Of a stretch of DNA of 40,693 bases, positions 22,763 through 32,983 are shown in pieces. The stretch is from Chromera velia (Eukaryota > Sar > Chromeraceae), in contig JAHBMJ010005097.1 in NCBI GenBank assembly GCA_018398765.1, forward strand, positions 32,501 through 73,193, in the 5' to 3' direction. The notes below the pieces were generated by a model. That model searched no databases. It saw nothing but the letters and a program-made list of their open reading frames with translations, and was not told where the DNA came from. Both the position numbers and the translations under genes were made by a program. Each line of letters begins with the position of its first letter. Within the stretch, counting starts at the first letter, position 1.

Positions 22763-22992
22763 GTTGCATTGTGAGGTTGTAGGCATTCAATTTGTCAGGG
22801 CTGCACAAAGTGCGTGCATACCGAGCATATGGTGTATGTATCTGCATCTATGCATTGCATTAAATGGTTCACATGCAAATCAATTGAGAAGTACCGTCTT
22901 GCCTGTATGTAAGACTAAAGAGAAGTACGAACAATGCATGTCCGACTCTGAGATCTTATAGCCCCGTACGTTAGTAGCGCCATAACTCTACG
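22763..22992 (+). repeat. 5' LTR (230 bp)
   Basis: Begins TTGCATTGTGAGGTTGTAGG and ends GCCATAACTCTACG. It matches 24950-25207 along its whole length. The 3' copy carries three short extra segments that look like local duplications, near a TAGTATCTGCATG, an ATCGCATT and an AGCGCCTAGAGT. Confidence 0.88.
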
Positions 22993-23004
22993 TGGTAGCA
23001 GAGC
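22993..23004 (+). other. Primer-binding site (initiator Met tRNA type)
   Basis: TGGTAGCAGAGC begins right after the 5' LTR. It is complementary to a tRNA 3' end GCTCTGCTACCA; initiator methionine tRNAs of many eukaryotes end this way, and plant Copia elements use the near-identical TGGTATCAGAGC. Confidence 0.8.
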
Positions 23005-24949
23005 AGGTCAGTTAGGGACCAATTTGTTCTGTTTATGATTAGAGACGAATCTCTGTATCGTTGAAAGGCAGACAGCAGGCATTCTTTTGCACTAGATGAC
23101 GATCTTCTCTAGGTGCATTGAGTTTATTCGCTTTTCAGAGTTTTTATAAGTATTTCTCTTGTTGTTGCAATATGTTGCAATGATGTTGACGCCATATAGA
23201 GAAGTGGACCTGATTTTCTGTGCAGTTGCGTTCCTCATAAAGAGTACAGAGGAACTGAAAAACGTCTCCGTTGCAACTTTGGATAACCGATACGAGGACC
23301 TCCAGGTCATTAATACGAGTTTGTTTGTCTTTTTCTGTCTGGAGTCACTGAAAAAATGCAGTGATGGTTGCCTTCAGTATCCACAGGCAAGAAGAAATGC
23401 AGAACAAGGAGAGGTTGCAAGCAGTCAAAGGACCTCATTCGGGAGGGCTACAAGGAAGAACCAGAAAAAAAGGAGGAGACGCATCGTGGTTTGCGCTTTT
23501 TGAAGATCCAATTAGATCCAATAGAGTGAGAAGGCTCTCGCCGGGCAGACTCACAGCAAAAGAGATGGGGGGAAATCGGATAACAACCAGACCGCCTCCC
23601 CAGCGGAGTGGAAGGAAACAGGTATGTTCGAGATGTACAGATCTTCACACACTCCATATATACCTACAGACAACTGGAGACTCTAACGCCTTCAGGGTTA
23701 TATTATGGTGAGTGGCCCCCAAATAGCAGTAAAGAGCTTCACAGCGACACCGGGTTTTTAGGGAAATGACCAAGGAGAAAAGACCCGATTCGTTCAAACT
23801 GCATGAACCACATTTAATTTTTATGAAGACAGTAATACAAGAGAGTCTGAATTCGAACCAGACTGAGTATTATCGGGACATCTTTCTATACATGAGGATA
23901 CAGACATGGGAAGCGGAGACGGTCAGTGGGAGATCAGTCAGAAAGCAGTATCCCTAAGGCTGAGACTTTTTCCAGAGTCAGCGCCGTTCATTGCCGGGGA
24001 GACTGAGGTTGCCCCTATGAGGATTGGAAGAATAGAACTGACCCAAAACCCAGGAAAGGCGGAGTGAAAAAAAGAGAAACAGAGAGCAAAGAGAGGGGTA
24101 AAACAAATAGAAAGGCATATGCAGCGTTACTAAATACGATCTGCTCAGCTCTTCAGCTAGCTCAGCTCACACTTAAGATCATGAGATGCCTCCCGGTGGA
24201 GTTCCGTATAGAGAGGGATAATTCAGTGTATAGACACCAGAAGTGGGGAGATAAGTTTAACTCAGGCCTGTCTGCACTGGAAATTCAATTCGATCAGGCC
24301 TGATGGAAAGAGAAAGAGTGCAACTGGTATTCGAACACCAAGAGTGAGAACGTACTGCTGCCTTAAACATGATAAAGCAGAATGTGATGAAACAACAGTG
24401 TTTAGGTATGTTATTGACCGGATGGAAGAGGCACAGCTGATAGTCTTGAGGTCGGATTGAGGAGACGGTATTCACCCTACTGTGACAGTCCCCTAAGATA
24501 GTCCCATTTGCATGTTCGATCAGCCGTTCCATACATATAGCCGATTTTTTTTTTAGCTGCGTCTGCGTTTAACTTGGTCTGCATGGCTGTGTGGACATAG
24601 CCTGGAGGGGAGGGGGCATATGTATAGGTAAGAAAGAGGCAGTGCATCTTTGTTTCGCCATGAAGTCTATGCACTTGAGCAGAAGTGAAATACAAGATGG
24701 AAAAGGACAGACAAGATAGTATAAGAGAGCAATCAAGAGACACACAAGAAGAAGAGAGAAAAGAATATGTTATAAATCGCTGGACGAAAGCATCCAACAT
24801 CGTCATGCTTTGTAGAGACATACGTATTCATCCTAATCGCTCTCGTCTTATGAAATCGTATGAAATAATCCTTGTAAACCCTGCCTGAGGTTGACAGCTG
24901 AGTACGTCCATATGAAAGTGTCGGGACGACACTCTGGGAGAGGTGGCAC

Positions 24950-25207
24950 ATTGCATTATGAGGTTGTAGGCATTGTCAAGGCCGCACAAAGTGCGCGCAT
25001 GCCGAACGTATGGTGCATGTATCTGTACTAGTATCTGCATGTATGCATTGCATTTAATCGCATTAAATGGTTCACATGCACGTCAATTGAGAAGTACCGT
25101 CTTGCTTATGTGTAAGACTAAAGAGAAGTACGAACAGTGCATGTCTGACTCTGAAATCTTATAGCCCCGTACGTTAACAGCGCCTAGAGTAGCGCCATAA
25201 CTCTACG
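24950..25207 (+). repeat. 3' LTR (258 bp)
   Basis: Direct repeat of 22763-22992, sharing the start TTGCATTATGAGGTTGTAGG and the end GCCATAACTCTACG. It is followed by the second ATGCCC target-site copy. Confidence 0.88.
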
Positions 25208-26020
25208 ATGCCCCAAGTGCTCCCGGGCTTTTACGGTCCATTACCTTAGGCTAGAAAAGACATATACCGTCGGCGGCTTCGTTCGGCACTAGAACTTAAT
25301 TGATTGCATGAACTGAGCAGCCAACTAACCACCAAGCATCCAGCAGGACTGTGTGTCATGTTGTTTAAAGTTGAAGGAAGGGGGGGGGCCTGGAGCTTGG
25401 GTCTCCTCCCCTCCTCTGGAGGGGGGGGAAGTAAACCTCCGCCCCCCGCCCGCGGGTCTCGCGCGGCCGCGCGCGGCCGCCGCCGCGGGAGCCGCGCGCG
25501 CCGCGACTCCCGCAAGCTGCCAAGAGCATGCATGGATTAGCGATGACCGTCGATCGAAGATCAATCGGAGTCCGTTTCCGTCAGTGCTGGTCTCAGTAAT
25601 AGTCTCAGTACTCTCTGCGTCCTTCAGATTGAATCTCCAAAGAGCGTACATTCCTTCGCGTGACGTTGAACTCGGGTCATTTCGTCGGGGCGTCTGTTCA
25701 CCTCAAGAGAAGCAGTCCGTATCTGAAACAACACATTGGGACCGTCCACATCAAACGAGTGTGGAAAATTCTTCTGCACTTCGATCATCCACGTAGACGG
25801 ATTCGTATCGTGTGCAAACGTGTGGCCTGAGGTCTGCATCCAGGCTGGTGAAGCTTGTTGAGTTGCAGGCGGGTAGACGACATTGATCAGAGGCAGAAAC
25901 TTCCACTACAATAGAAAACCGCTCCCCTGATGGTGGACGGGATATCATCACGGTAGTGGGTGCACGACCCCGGTGCTTCCTCGAGTGTTGACCCTCTCCT
26001 TTGTTTTCTGCTCTTCCAGA
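25208..26020. promoter_or_regulatory. GC-rich segment and upstream region of the membrane-protein gene
   Basis: The first bases are the right target-site copy. From 25381 to 25520 the DNA is extremely G/C-rich: two G8 runs, a perfect hairpin CCCCTCC-TCT-GGAGGGG (25408-25424), and two tandem GCGCGGCCGC units (25461-25480) containing a 14-bp palindrome (25460-25473). A possible short upstream exon (25930-25952, ATG...CACG with a GTAGTG donor) would splice in frame to 26020, but this is unproven. No other coding signal is recognised. Confidence 0.4.
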
Positions 26021-26860
26021 ATGTTAGAGAAGCTGAAAAAAATTCGAGAGATAGACGCGCTGAATGCTTCTCGTCTCCTGACCTCAGCCCTTCTGCTGTA
26101 CATGGCATGGCGCTTCCCTTCCCCCCGGTTCTCTCTGAGACATAGCGTGTACTCGGCAACGCACGGCACCTACATATTGTGAGTGAGTAGAAGCGTGCGC
26201 GAGTGTGTGAGTGAGTTGGCGGTTCAGTCAGTGAGCCAGTCAGTTCTTGAATAGATGGATGGGTGAGCGGGTGGGCAGGGGGTGCGTGGCCATTGAGGGA
26301 GAGAGGGACGGCGGGAGCGAGGGACGAAATGAATTGGTCACTGAGTGAGTGAGCGAGTGAGTGATTGACTGACTAATTGACAGATATACTAACAATACAG
26401 ATCTGACCAAGTCATCAGATGAATGAGCCTGGGTGAGTGTCAGAGAATGTGTGCGAATGGTGAAGGGAAATGTTGGGTGTGCTGCTGGGTGGACGGTGTG
26501 AGCCTTGAGGCTCATCTGTGTTTTTGTGCATCTGTCTGTCTGTCTGTCTGTCTGTCGAAAAGACGATATAGTCTGTCTGTCTGTCTGTCTGTCATTTTTA
26601 ATTTTTGTTGGTTTTTCTTGCCCTGTTTTCTTTTCTTCTCTTTCTTGTCTTGAGTGGAAGCAGCAGAGGAGTAGCGTGTGAAACCAGTGATCACGTGAAA
26701 GTCTGTCGGGAGGTGGAGAGGCAAGGGGCGCTTAACTCTCACCTTTCGGGCCCCCTGCCCACTTTGTCTGAGTTGTCGTGATGTTCCTTTGTCTTTGTTG
26801 CTTTCTTTCTTTTTGTCTATTGTGTCCATGAAGAAAAGAAGGGAGAAGAAGAAACATATA

Positions 26861-26892
<32 letters not shown>

Positions 26893-27534
26893 GAAAAGAA
26901 AAAACAGAAGAGAATGAAGAAAGAGGAAAAGGAAAAGAAAAGACGAGTCTGTCTGTCTACTGAAGTCTCTCTACTGAAGAAAAAATATATAATCTGTCTT
27001 CTGAAAAAAAGGAAGAGAAAAAGGAAAGAAAAGACGATGTAGTCCGTCTCCCCTCTAGTCCATGAGGACCTCTGTCTGCTGGTGACTGTCTGCTCTACAG
27101 TCTGGCGTCTAGCTGAAGATCCGTTTGCATGATCACACGTGTGCAGATGGTGGTTTGCGAATCAGTGGGTTAGTCCGAGAAGGTCCCGGAAAGCGAAAGC
27201 ATGGAATCGTCGGCTGGGGCTTTCTGAAGTGTTTCTCACACTCTTGACTTCGGGGGTCTTGTACGCCCTGCCGGGGTTTTTTGCGTTCAGTAACAGGAGA
27301 GAATTACGCCAGTGGGAGGCTGTAGTGGGTCTCGGTCTGTTCTGTCTCGGGAGTTTCTTGAACGTCTCGGCGGACTCTTTCAAGGACGGAGCGAAAAGTG
27401 CCACTAACGACCACTACAGCGTGCGTCAGCCTAGCTCCCTCTGGAGGCCATTTCTGTGTCATTTGTGTCTTTGTGTCTGCGTGTGTTAGTCGATGCGGAA
27501 GCTGTTGTGTTCATGCATGTTTGCAATAATTCCC

Positions 27535-27568
<34 letters not shown>

Positions 27569-27579
27569 TTCCTTCCTTC

Positions 27580-27610
<31 letters not shown>

Positions 27611-27619
27611 TTTTTCTTC

Positions 27620-27658
<39 letters not shown>

Positions 27659-27704
27659 TCGTTCGTTCGTTCGTTCGTTCGTTCGTTTGTTCGTTTTTTC
27701 TTTC

Positions 27705-27735
<31 letters not shown>

Positions 27736-27773
27736 TCGTTCGTTCGTTCGTTCGTTTGTTCGTTTTTTCTTTC

Positions 27774-27804
<31 letters not shown>

Positions 27805-28186
27805 TATTTATTTCGTTCGTTCGTTTGTTCGTTTTTTCTTTCCTTTCTTTCTTTCTTTATTTATTTATTTATTTATTTCGTTCGTTCGTTCGTTCTTTCT
27901 TTCTTTCTTTGTTTCTTTCTTATTTGCACTCTCCCCCCCCCCCCCNGGGGGGGGGGGGGGAAAGGGATCATGTGATGCCTGTGTTCCAATTTGTCTCTGC
28001 ATGTGCGTGCAGGTTGAAGACGGGCCTTTTTCCTTCACAGACTTTCCGCATTGGTGGGGGGACTGGGCACGCTATGCAGGGTTTGCGGTGCTGTCAGGCA
28101 AGCTGGTTAGCTTGGTTGTGGTTGTCGCAGTCATGATACGCAATCTTGTTGGATGGGCGCGGCGTGAAGCTGAAAAAGCAGAATAG
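26021..28186 (+). CDS. DUF1295 / steroid 5-alpha-reductase-like small membrane protein
   Basis: Predicted integral membrane protein resembling the DUF1295 group of the steroid 5-alpha-reductase/isoprenylcysteine methyltransferase superfamily; the reaction is unknown. Exons 26021-26178, 27147-27420 and 28013-28186 join in phase to 201 residues ending in TAG. Hydrophobic segments lie near residues 20-31, 77-96, 107-124 and 163-185. The family-like C-terminal core reads VEDGPFSF, then DFPHWWGDWARYAGF (154-168), where typical members have RHPNYLGEW followed by Y-GF. The Asn-Tyr of that cofactor-site motif is therefore replaced by His-Trp. SADSFKDGAK before it fits the usual D-K pair. The protein is short for the family. 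An acceptor-like CTCTTCCAG just before the first ATG suggests that an upstream exon may be missing. Intron 2 contains an assembly gap. Confidence 0.65.
26179..27146. repeat. Intron 1 with GTGA and GTCT repeats
   Basis: The intron starts GTGAGTGAGT and shows degenerate GTGA/GTCA tetramers to about 26380. It then has (GTCT)n at 26530-26556, 26570-26593 and 26859-26893. A GAAAAGACGATATAGTCTGTC-like unit recurs in variant form near 26557, 26842, 26937 and 27021, indicating an imperfect longer-period duplication. Confidence 0.75.
27531..27920. repeat. TTTC / TTCG / TTTA tetranucleotide array
   Basis: Nearly 400 bases of (TTTC)n alternate with blocks of (GTTC)n and (TTTA)n. The compound block GTTCGTTCGTTT followed by GTTCGTTTTTTCTTTCC recurs three times (about 27660-27710, 27736-27775 and 27813-27845). 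All of it lies in intron 2 of the membrane-protein gene. Phe/Leu/Ser-rich open frames here are by-products. Confidence 0.9.
27933..27960. other. Assembly gap flanked by C-run and G-run
   Basis: Thirteen C, a single N at 27946, then fourteen G. This is a junction between two sequence blocks rather than natural contiguous DNA; real length and content are unknown. Confidence 0.85.
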
Positions 28187-28424
28187 CAAAATCATTGTCA
28201 AGCTTGTTGAATGATGTATTTTTTTTAGTTATTTCACTGCCTCTCTCTCATTAATTGTAATTATAATTGATTGTCTTTATCAGTAGCTTTAGTATTAAAT
28301 TTTTCCTAGCACTGGCATTTTATGTTTTTTAAACTGTTTTATCAAAGTTTAAAAAAAAAAATGATAACTAAACTTAAAAGTCCGACTCGGAGTCTGTACT
28401 TTAATAAACTACTAGATAAACTAT

Positions 28425-28456
<32 letters not shown>

Positions 28457-29297
28457 CTTATACTATATGATGTACATAGAAAGTTGACTTTCTGTTTTTA
28501 AATTATTATACACGGAGTATGCAAGTATATAGGTATATATAGGGTACTAATTTCAGCTGATTTTCCTTTAACTATCAGAATATCCGTAGCTTAAATTCTT
28601 AGTTAATCAATTTAAGTAAAATGCTTAAAAGTTTTTCACACTACTATTTCTGCTACTACTAGCAATAAAACAATTTTCCCATCTGTATTTGCATACAATT
28701 ATAAAAGTTTGCTTTTTTTTTCTACTGAAATTCTCAGGACCATAAGCCTGAGGCATGCTTTGAATGGGTACAGTATTAGAATGATACAAACGTATATGCC
28801 TGAATGCAAAAGTTTCGCTGTACATTAAATTTGAGGCATTAATTGACACCCATCATATGATTGTGGATAGACTTATACATATTGTCTCATACTGAGTCAT
28901 ACGTACTCAAATGCGCCCTTGTAGATGAGCGGCATCAGTCGTAAGCTCTCATACTGACTCTCTGACTTACAGCCCAAGTTAATTGGAATGAGAAGCTGGA
29001 ACGTACCCAAGGATACTGAGTGAGTGGCTCAAAAAATGCAACGAATTGGAAGAGCCTGTCAGTGTGACTGTACGAGAAAAAGATCAAGGCATGGGGTTGT
29101 TGGCGCATCAAAACACTCAGGGAAATGAGGGGCGCTCGATCACTCTGTAGGTCGATCGTCACAGAAGCCGATGCCTCCGGAACCCCCCGAATCAATTTGC
29201 ACTTCACACCACCCTGTAGTTTTCCCTCTTCTGCGAGCTCCCTGCCCAGAGAAGCACAAGTCTCCATCAATCAATCAATCACTCAATCACTGACAGA
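28187..29297. other. AT-rich spacer between convergent genes
   Basis: Strongly AT-rich from 28190 to about 28930, including (AT)n at 28429-28456. It becomes more balanced towards the 3' end of the WDR13-like gene. An (AATC)n run at 29264-29285 lies just past that gene's stop. No gene is recognised. Confidence 0.6.
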
Positions 29298-30139
29298 TCA
29301 TCCGTACCGTCTCCACAGAGCCACAGTCCCCGACATGTCTGCTGTCACCAGAAGGGTGTTGACTCGGTTCACGGCAGCCTCCACCACTGCCGCTGTGTGG
29401 AGCTCCAGCTGTGTCGTCAAGAACTTGCCAAATGAGTATACAATTACCACGTTATCCTCAGATCCCGACACCAGATGACCCCCACCGAAGGTGCTGTAGC
29501 ACGATCGGATCGGAAGACTATGGTTTCGCACAGGCACGTTCACAGAATAGAGCACCCCCGGGTGCGGGCCGTACAAACAGTCGACAACAGATACCGCACC
29601 GTCCGCGTGATTCACAAGCAGAATCGGGTTCATGCCATCTCGAGTGTCCTTCCCCGAAACAAACCGAACGCAGGAGACGGGGGCGTCTGAGACACAGAGA
29701 GGGTATCTGTACTCAAGGGTGGTGTCCTGAACTTCATACACCGCCACGTGTCCCGCTCGCGTCCCTGCAAAACAGAAGGCTCCGGTGTCGTCAAAGGCAA
29801 GATCGAGGACCATCGCCCCGCACTGCAACGAAATCGGGCAAGAACACACAAAAACGAATCTGACTTAGTATCAATACACTTTTCACATCGATCGCAGGCA
29901 GGGCAGACAAACTGACTATCAGTGAGAAGCCAGATGACGACATATCTATGGAAGAAAAAATAGGCGAAAAGACAGAAATCTCACTCACATACTAGACGGG
30001 TCCATTTTTTTCTTGGTGTCATTTCTTCCTTCTTTCTTTTTTTGTTCGTTTTTTTTTTTCTTTTCATTCCTTCCTTCCTTCCTTCCCTCCTTTTTCTCCT
30101 TCTCTTTTTCTTTTGTTTTTCTTTCTTTCTTTCTTTCTT

Positions 30140-30181
<42 letters not shown>

Positions 30182-32483
30182 CTCCTTCCTTCGTTCCTTC
30201 GTTCCTTCGTTCCTTCCTTCCTTCCTTCCTTCCTTCCCTTCTTCCTTCCTCACTTCCCTCCTTCTGCTTGTCTGTCTAACCGTCTTCTTCTCTTCGTGCT
30301 TCAGAGAGAGACATCAACGACCCACTGCCTACCGTAACGACCCACACGTACGGAGCCAGACGGGATGGCAGCGGATGGCAGACACACGGAAGGCAGACAC
30401 ATTGAAAATGGGGCAGATTGACAGGCAGACAGACTCTCTCGTGTTCTACCCTCTCTAGAGATCTTTGCTGATGTATGTAGAGATAGAGAGGCCAAGAGAC
30501 AGGGACACATAATCTCACAAAATCTGACACAGATACGCGGACAGACAGAAGGACAGAGAGAAAGATGCTCGAACAGACAGACAAGATTGCCGGCCTGCTT
30601 GCCCCTCTGTTTGCCTTCCTTTTTTGTGCCAGCAGGTAGACAAGAAAGCACTACTTGAAGGAGGATAAGCAGAAAGACAAACAAAGACACACAGACATGG
30701 ATAGAGACGTGGACAGACAGACCTCCAGAGTCTGCAGCGACTTCAGGGGACGTTGCTTCGTGTCGATCAGACAAAGTTCGGGCTTCGTTGTTGAGACAAT
30801 CAGGACCTGAGGCTTCAAGGGTAGGAAGGCGGTGGTGAGGAGAGAACCACTCTTGTACTTGATGCCCAGCTTCAGCTTGCCCGATTGAACGTCCCAGTAT
30901 CTCATGGTCTGATCAAAAGAGGCGGTGAAGAGCTCTGCTTGGTTCTCACCCACAAACTCCATCGACACCACCTTCTCCTGATGACCGAGCAATTTTTTGT
31001 GAAGGACAGCAAGAGATCGAGGGTCATGTGGAGTGCCTGTGTCATCGGACCCGTCTGTAGATGCCCTTTCGAGTTCAGTCCTGCAGAGAAATTGGGGCGA
31101 AACAAAGGAGGAACTGTCAGTACAGAGAGAAGAAGAAAATTGATTGAAGTATGATAGTGAGAGACCACTGATAGATCTTATCGGAAGGTAGGCTTGGATC
31201 CAATCCGAAAACTTCAATGGGAAAAGACAAACAGTCAAAGTCAGCAGGGCAATGCATGACACAGCGAAAATCAGAAGAGATGAACAGCCATACATTGCAA
31301 AGGAGACTGCCACCAACTGTCGGCAAAAGCCAACTTGAAGAAGACAATCAGTGGAACATCCCATGGGATAAAGAATCTGGCTCCATTGAAAGCTGTCTAT
31401 TTTTCTGTCTGCTGACCTGTAGACGCGGTACACGCATATGGTCCCGTCCAGCGATGCACACGCCATCAGGTAGTAGTCGGGGTGTTGCGTCTCCTGCCCA
31501 AAGACCACAGACGTCACAGCACGATGCCCTTCGTTGATCTTCTGCACACACTCTACACCCACTCCTTCTGCAGTCTGCCGAAGAGTCTCACCCTCCGCAG
31601 TCTTTGCTTGCAACTTCTCTAGAGACGGCCGGAGCAGTTCGCAGTTGGCTGTAAGTCCCTGGCCACGCCCTTTGGTAGCGTTCTCCCAGTATGTTCTGAG
31701 TGACGCGGCTTCTCTGTTTGCATCTGGAGGAGTGCGGAGGTAGTTGTACATGACGGAGAGATCTTGAAGGGGCGTTGGGGGATCGGATTCCACAGGACGG
31801 ATGATCGGATTTTCACACACCCTCCCATCGAACTTGCCAATCACTGTTGCATTGTCATTCTGCCTCGTCGCAACACTCAGGATCTGTTTGGAAATTTCTG
31901 GATTGGGTGTATCGGGTACAGTGGAGGGAAGAGTGACTGCCTGAAGCTGCTGCGACTGAGTCAGGGGCGGGGGAGCAGATGGTTGGAGAGAATGGTCACC
32001 AGTTGTCTTGCCAAGTGCGCCATCCGAATTTTCTTGCTCAGTCACTGAAAAGTGCCCGGAGTGTTCTGGATCGTCAACAGGGTCTTGTTGAGGATATCGA
32101 ACAAAGGCAGCTCTGTTGTGCTCTTGCAGAACTTTCATGGCAGGTTTGGAAAAAAATGGCACTTCGCAATCTGACAAGGAGTCGTGAAGGGGGCATCGAG
32201 ACTGGAGCCACTGTGTCAGCTGGTCTTCGGAGTGGACAACCGCATGACTTGGGAGAAAGTGAGTCTCACACAAGAAAATGTCCTCAACAGTCGATTTCGC
32301 AACCTGTGTTTCGAAGCCCAAGAGTCCTGCTCCAAGCTTCAAATTGAAACCATACTGTTTCAGAGCTCCTCTTCTCACAAATTCGTCCAAAACGTTCACG
32401 GGACAGAGATCCGTTGGACCTTTTTCCTGGTCCGAGGGATTCATGTCGAAAGTCACACCCCAAGTGAAAGGCTTAGCGGCCAT
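29298..32483 (-). CDS. WDR13-like: WDR13-like WD40-repeat protein
   Basis: Beta-propeller scaffold protein most like animal WDR13 in its last third. Exons 32483-31417, 31080-30723 and 29822-29298 join in phase to 649 residues ending in TGA. The first 300 residues are non-repetitive, with a Gln/Pro-rich linker near 150-190. Propeller blades follow: INEGHRAVTSVVFG...SLDGTICVYRV (about 318-355), LLGHQEKVVSMEFV...SFDQTMRYWDV (about 385-420), SGSLLTTAFLP...CLIDT, then in exon 3 MVLDLAFD...GHVAVYEV, DAPVSCVRFV...GAVSVVDC, GHLVSGSEDNVVIVYS, and finally LLVTADMSGTVALWRR. The SEDN and SGTVALWRR endings match the WDR13 pattern. No catalytic residues or targeting signal are seen. Intron 1 (336 bp) is a multiple of three without an in-frame stop, so its retention would not break the frame. 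Intron 2 starts GTCTGTCTGT and contains TTCC/CT arrays. Confidence 0.85.
30004..30260. repeat. TTTC / CT / TTCC pyrimidine array in WDR13-like intron 2
   Basis: On the plus strand this is T-runs, (TTTC)n (30120-30146), (CT)n (30147-30180) and (TTCC/TTCG)n (30184-30250). Because the gene is on the minus strand, the transcript carries the purine strand here. Confidence 0.9.
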
Positions 32484-32983
32484 CTTTGCTTCTTTGTCAA
32501 AGACTTTGAAGCGTACGTCCGGTTATCGAGTTTCAATCGTAAGTTAGCTTGACTTGGTATGTTGGCAAGACTCTGAGCCTTTTGAGGAACACAGACAAGA
32601 TCGATCAAGTTTTATTTCGAGTCAGATCATCAATTTCTTTTTTGACATCGATCGATCTATATGCGGATCTCCACCGATTCTACTATCGAAAATACGATCC
32701 ATCGATCTGGGACATCTGTACCCACGTGTCAAATCAGCGACCTACTGTATATATATATATATATATATAGACGATCACATACACAGACTGGCTTGATTAA
32801 TGTGGCATGATTCGATCTGTCACTGACAGGGTCGCCCATGCAGAGACACGTCGGTCGGGTGGTGTTGCGAGCGTGCGTCGAGGGACTCGTGTTTGCACGG
32901 TACGTGTTGCATTATGCCATCTCTGCCAGTGTTGCAGCGGGCCACCGGCCATGCATGCATGTTGCACACGAAAATGTGCAGGC
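32484..32983. other. 5' flank of WDR13-like gene and left flank of satellite
   Basis: Probably contains the promoter of the minus-strand WDR13-like gene. (AT)n lies at 32747-32768. From 32810 to 32983 the DNA is GC-rich, with several TGTTGC/GCAACA-like words that resemble the adjoining satellite; these may be decayed outer monomers. No gene is recognised. Confidence 0.5.

Larger units (their letters stand above)
22763..25207 (+). mobile_element. LTR retrotransposon, apparently non-autonomous
   Basis: Two direct repeats (22763-22992 and 24950-25207) flank a 1,957-bp interior. The 5' repeat is followed at once by TGGTAGCAGAGC (22993-23004), the expected primer-binding site for the 3' end of an initiator methionine tRNA, as used by many Copia-type elements. 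A purine-rich run (GGGAGAGGTGG, 24936-24946) lies just before the 3' repeat. The outer flanks carry ATGCCC on both sides (22757-22762 and 25208-25213), a target-site duplication. The interior has only short frames (for example 23159-23503 and 24064-24303), with no integrase, reverse transcriptase or protease motif, so the element probably depended on enzymes supplied in trans. The LTRs differ by substitutions and small insertions, so the insertion is not recent. LTR termini are not the usual TG...CA and may be off by a base or two. Confidence 0.85.

Noticed and set aside
23840-23862. tRNA-like T-arm (minus strand, GGTTCGAATTC)
   Set aside because: Only a hairpin around GTTCGAATT is present; no D-arm, anticodon arm or acceptor stem could be paired. 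A similar match near 24330 fails the same test.
27456-28136. Long hydrophobic frames that resemble membrane proteins
   Set aside because: They are the TTTC/TTCG array read as Phe-Leu-Ser and span an assembly gap.
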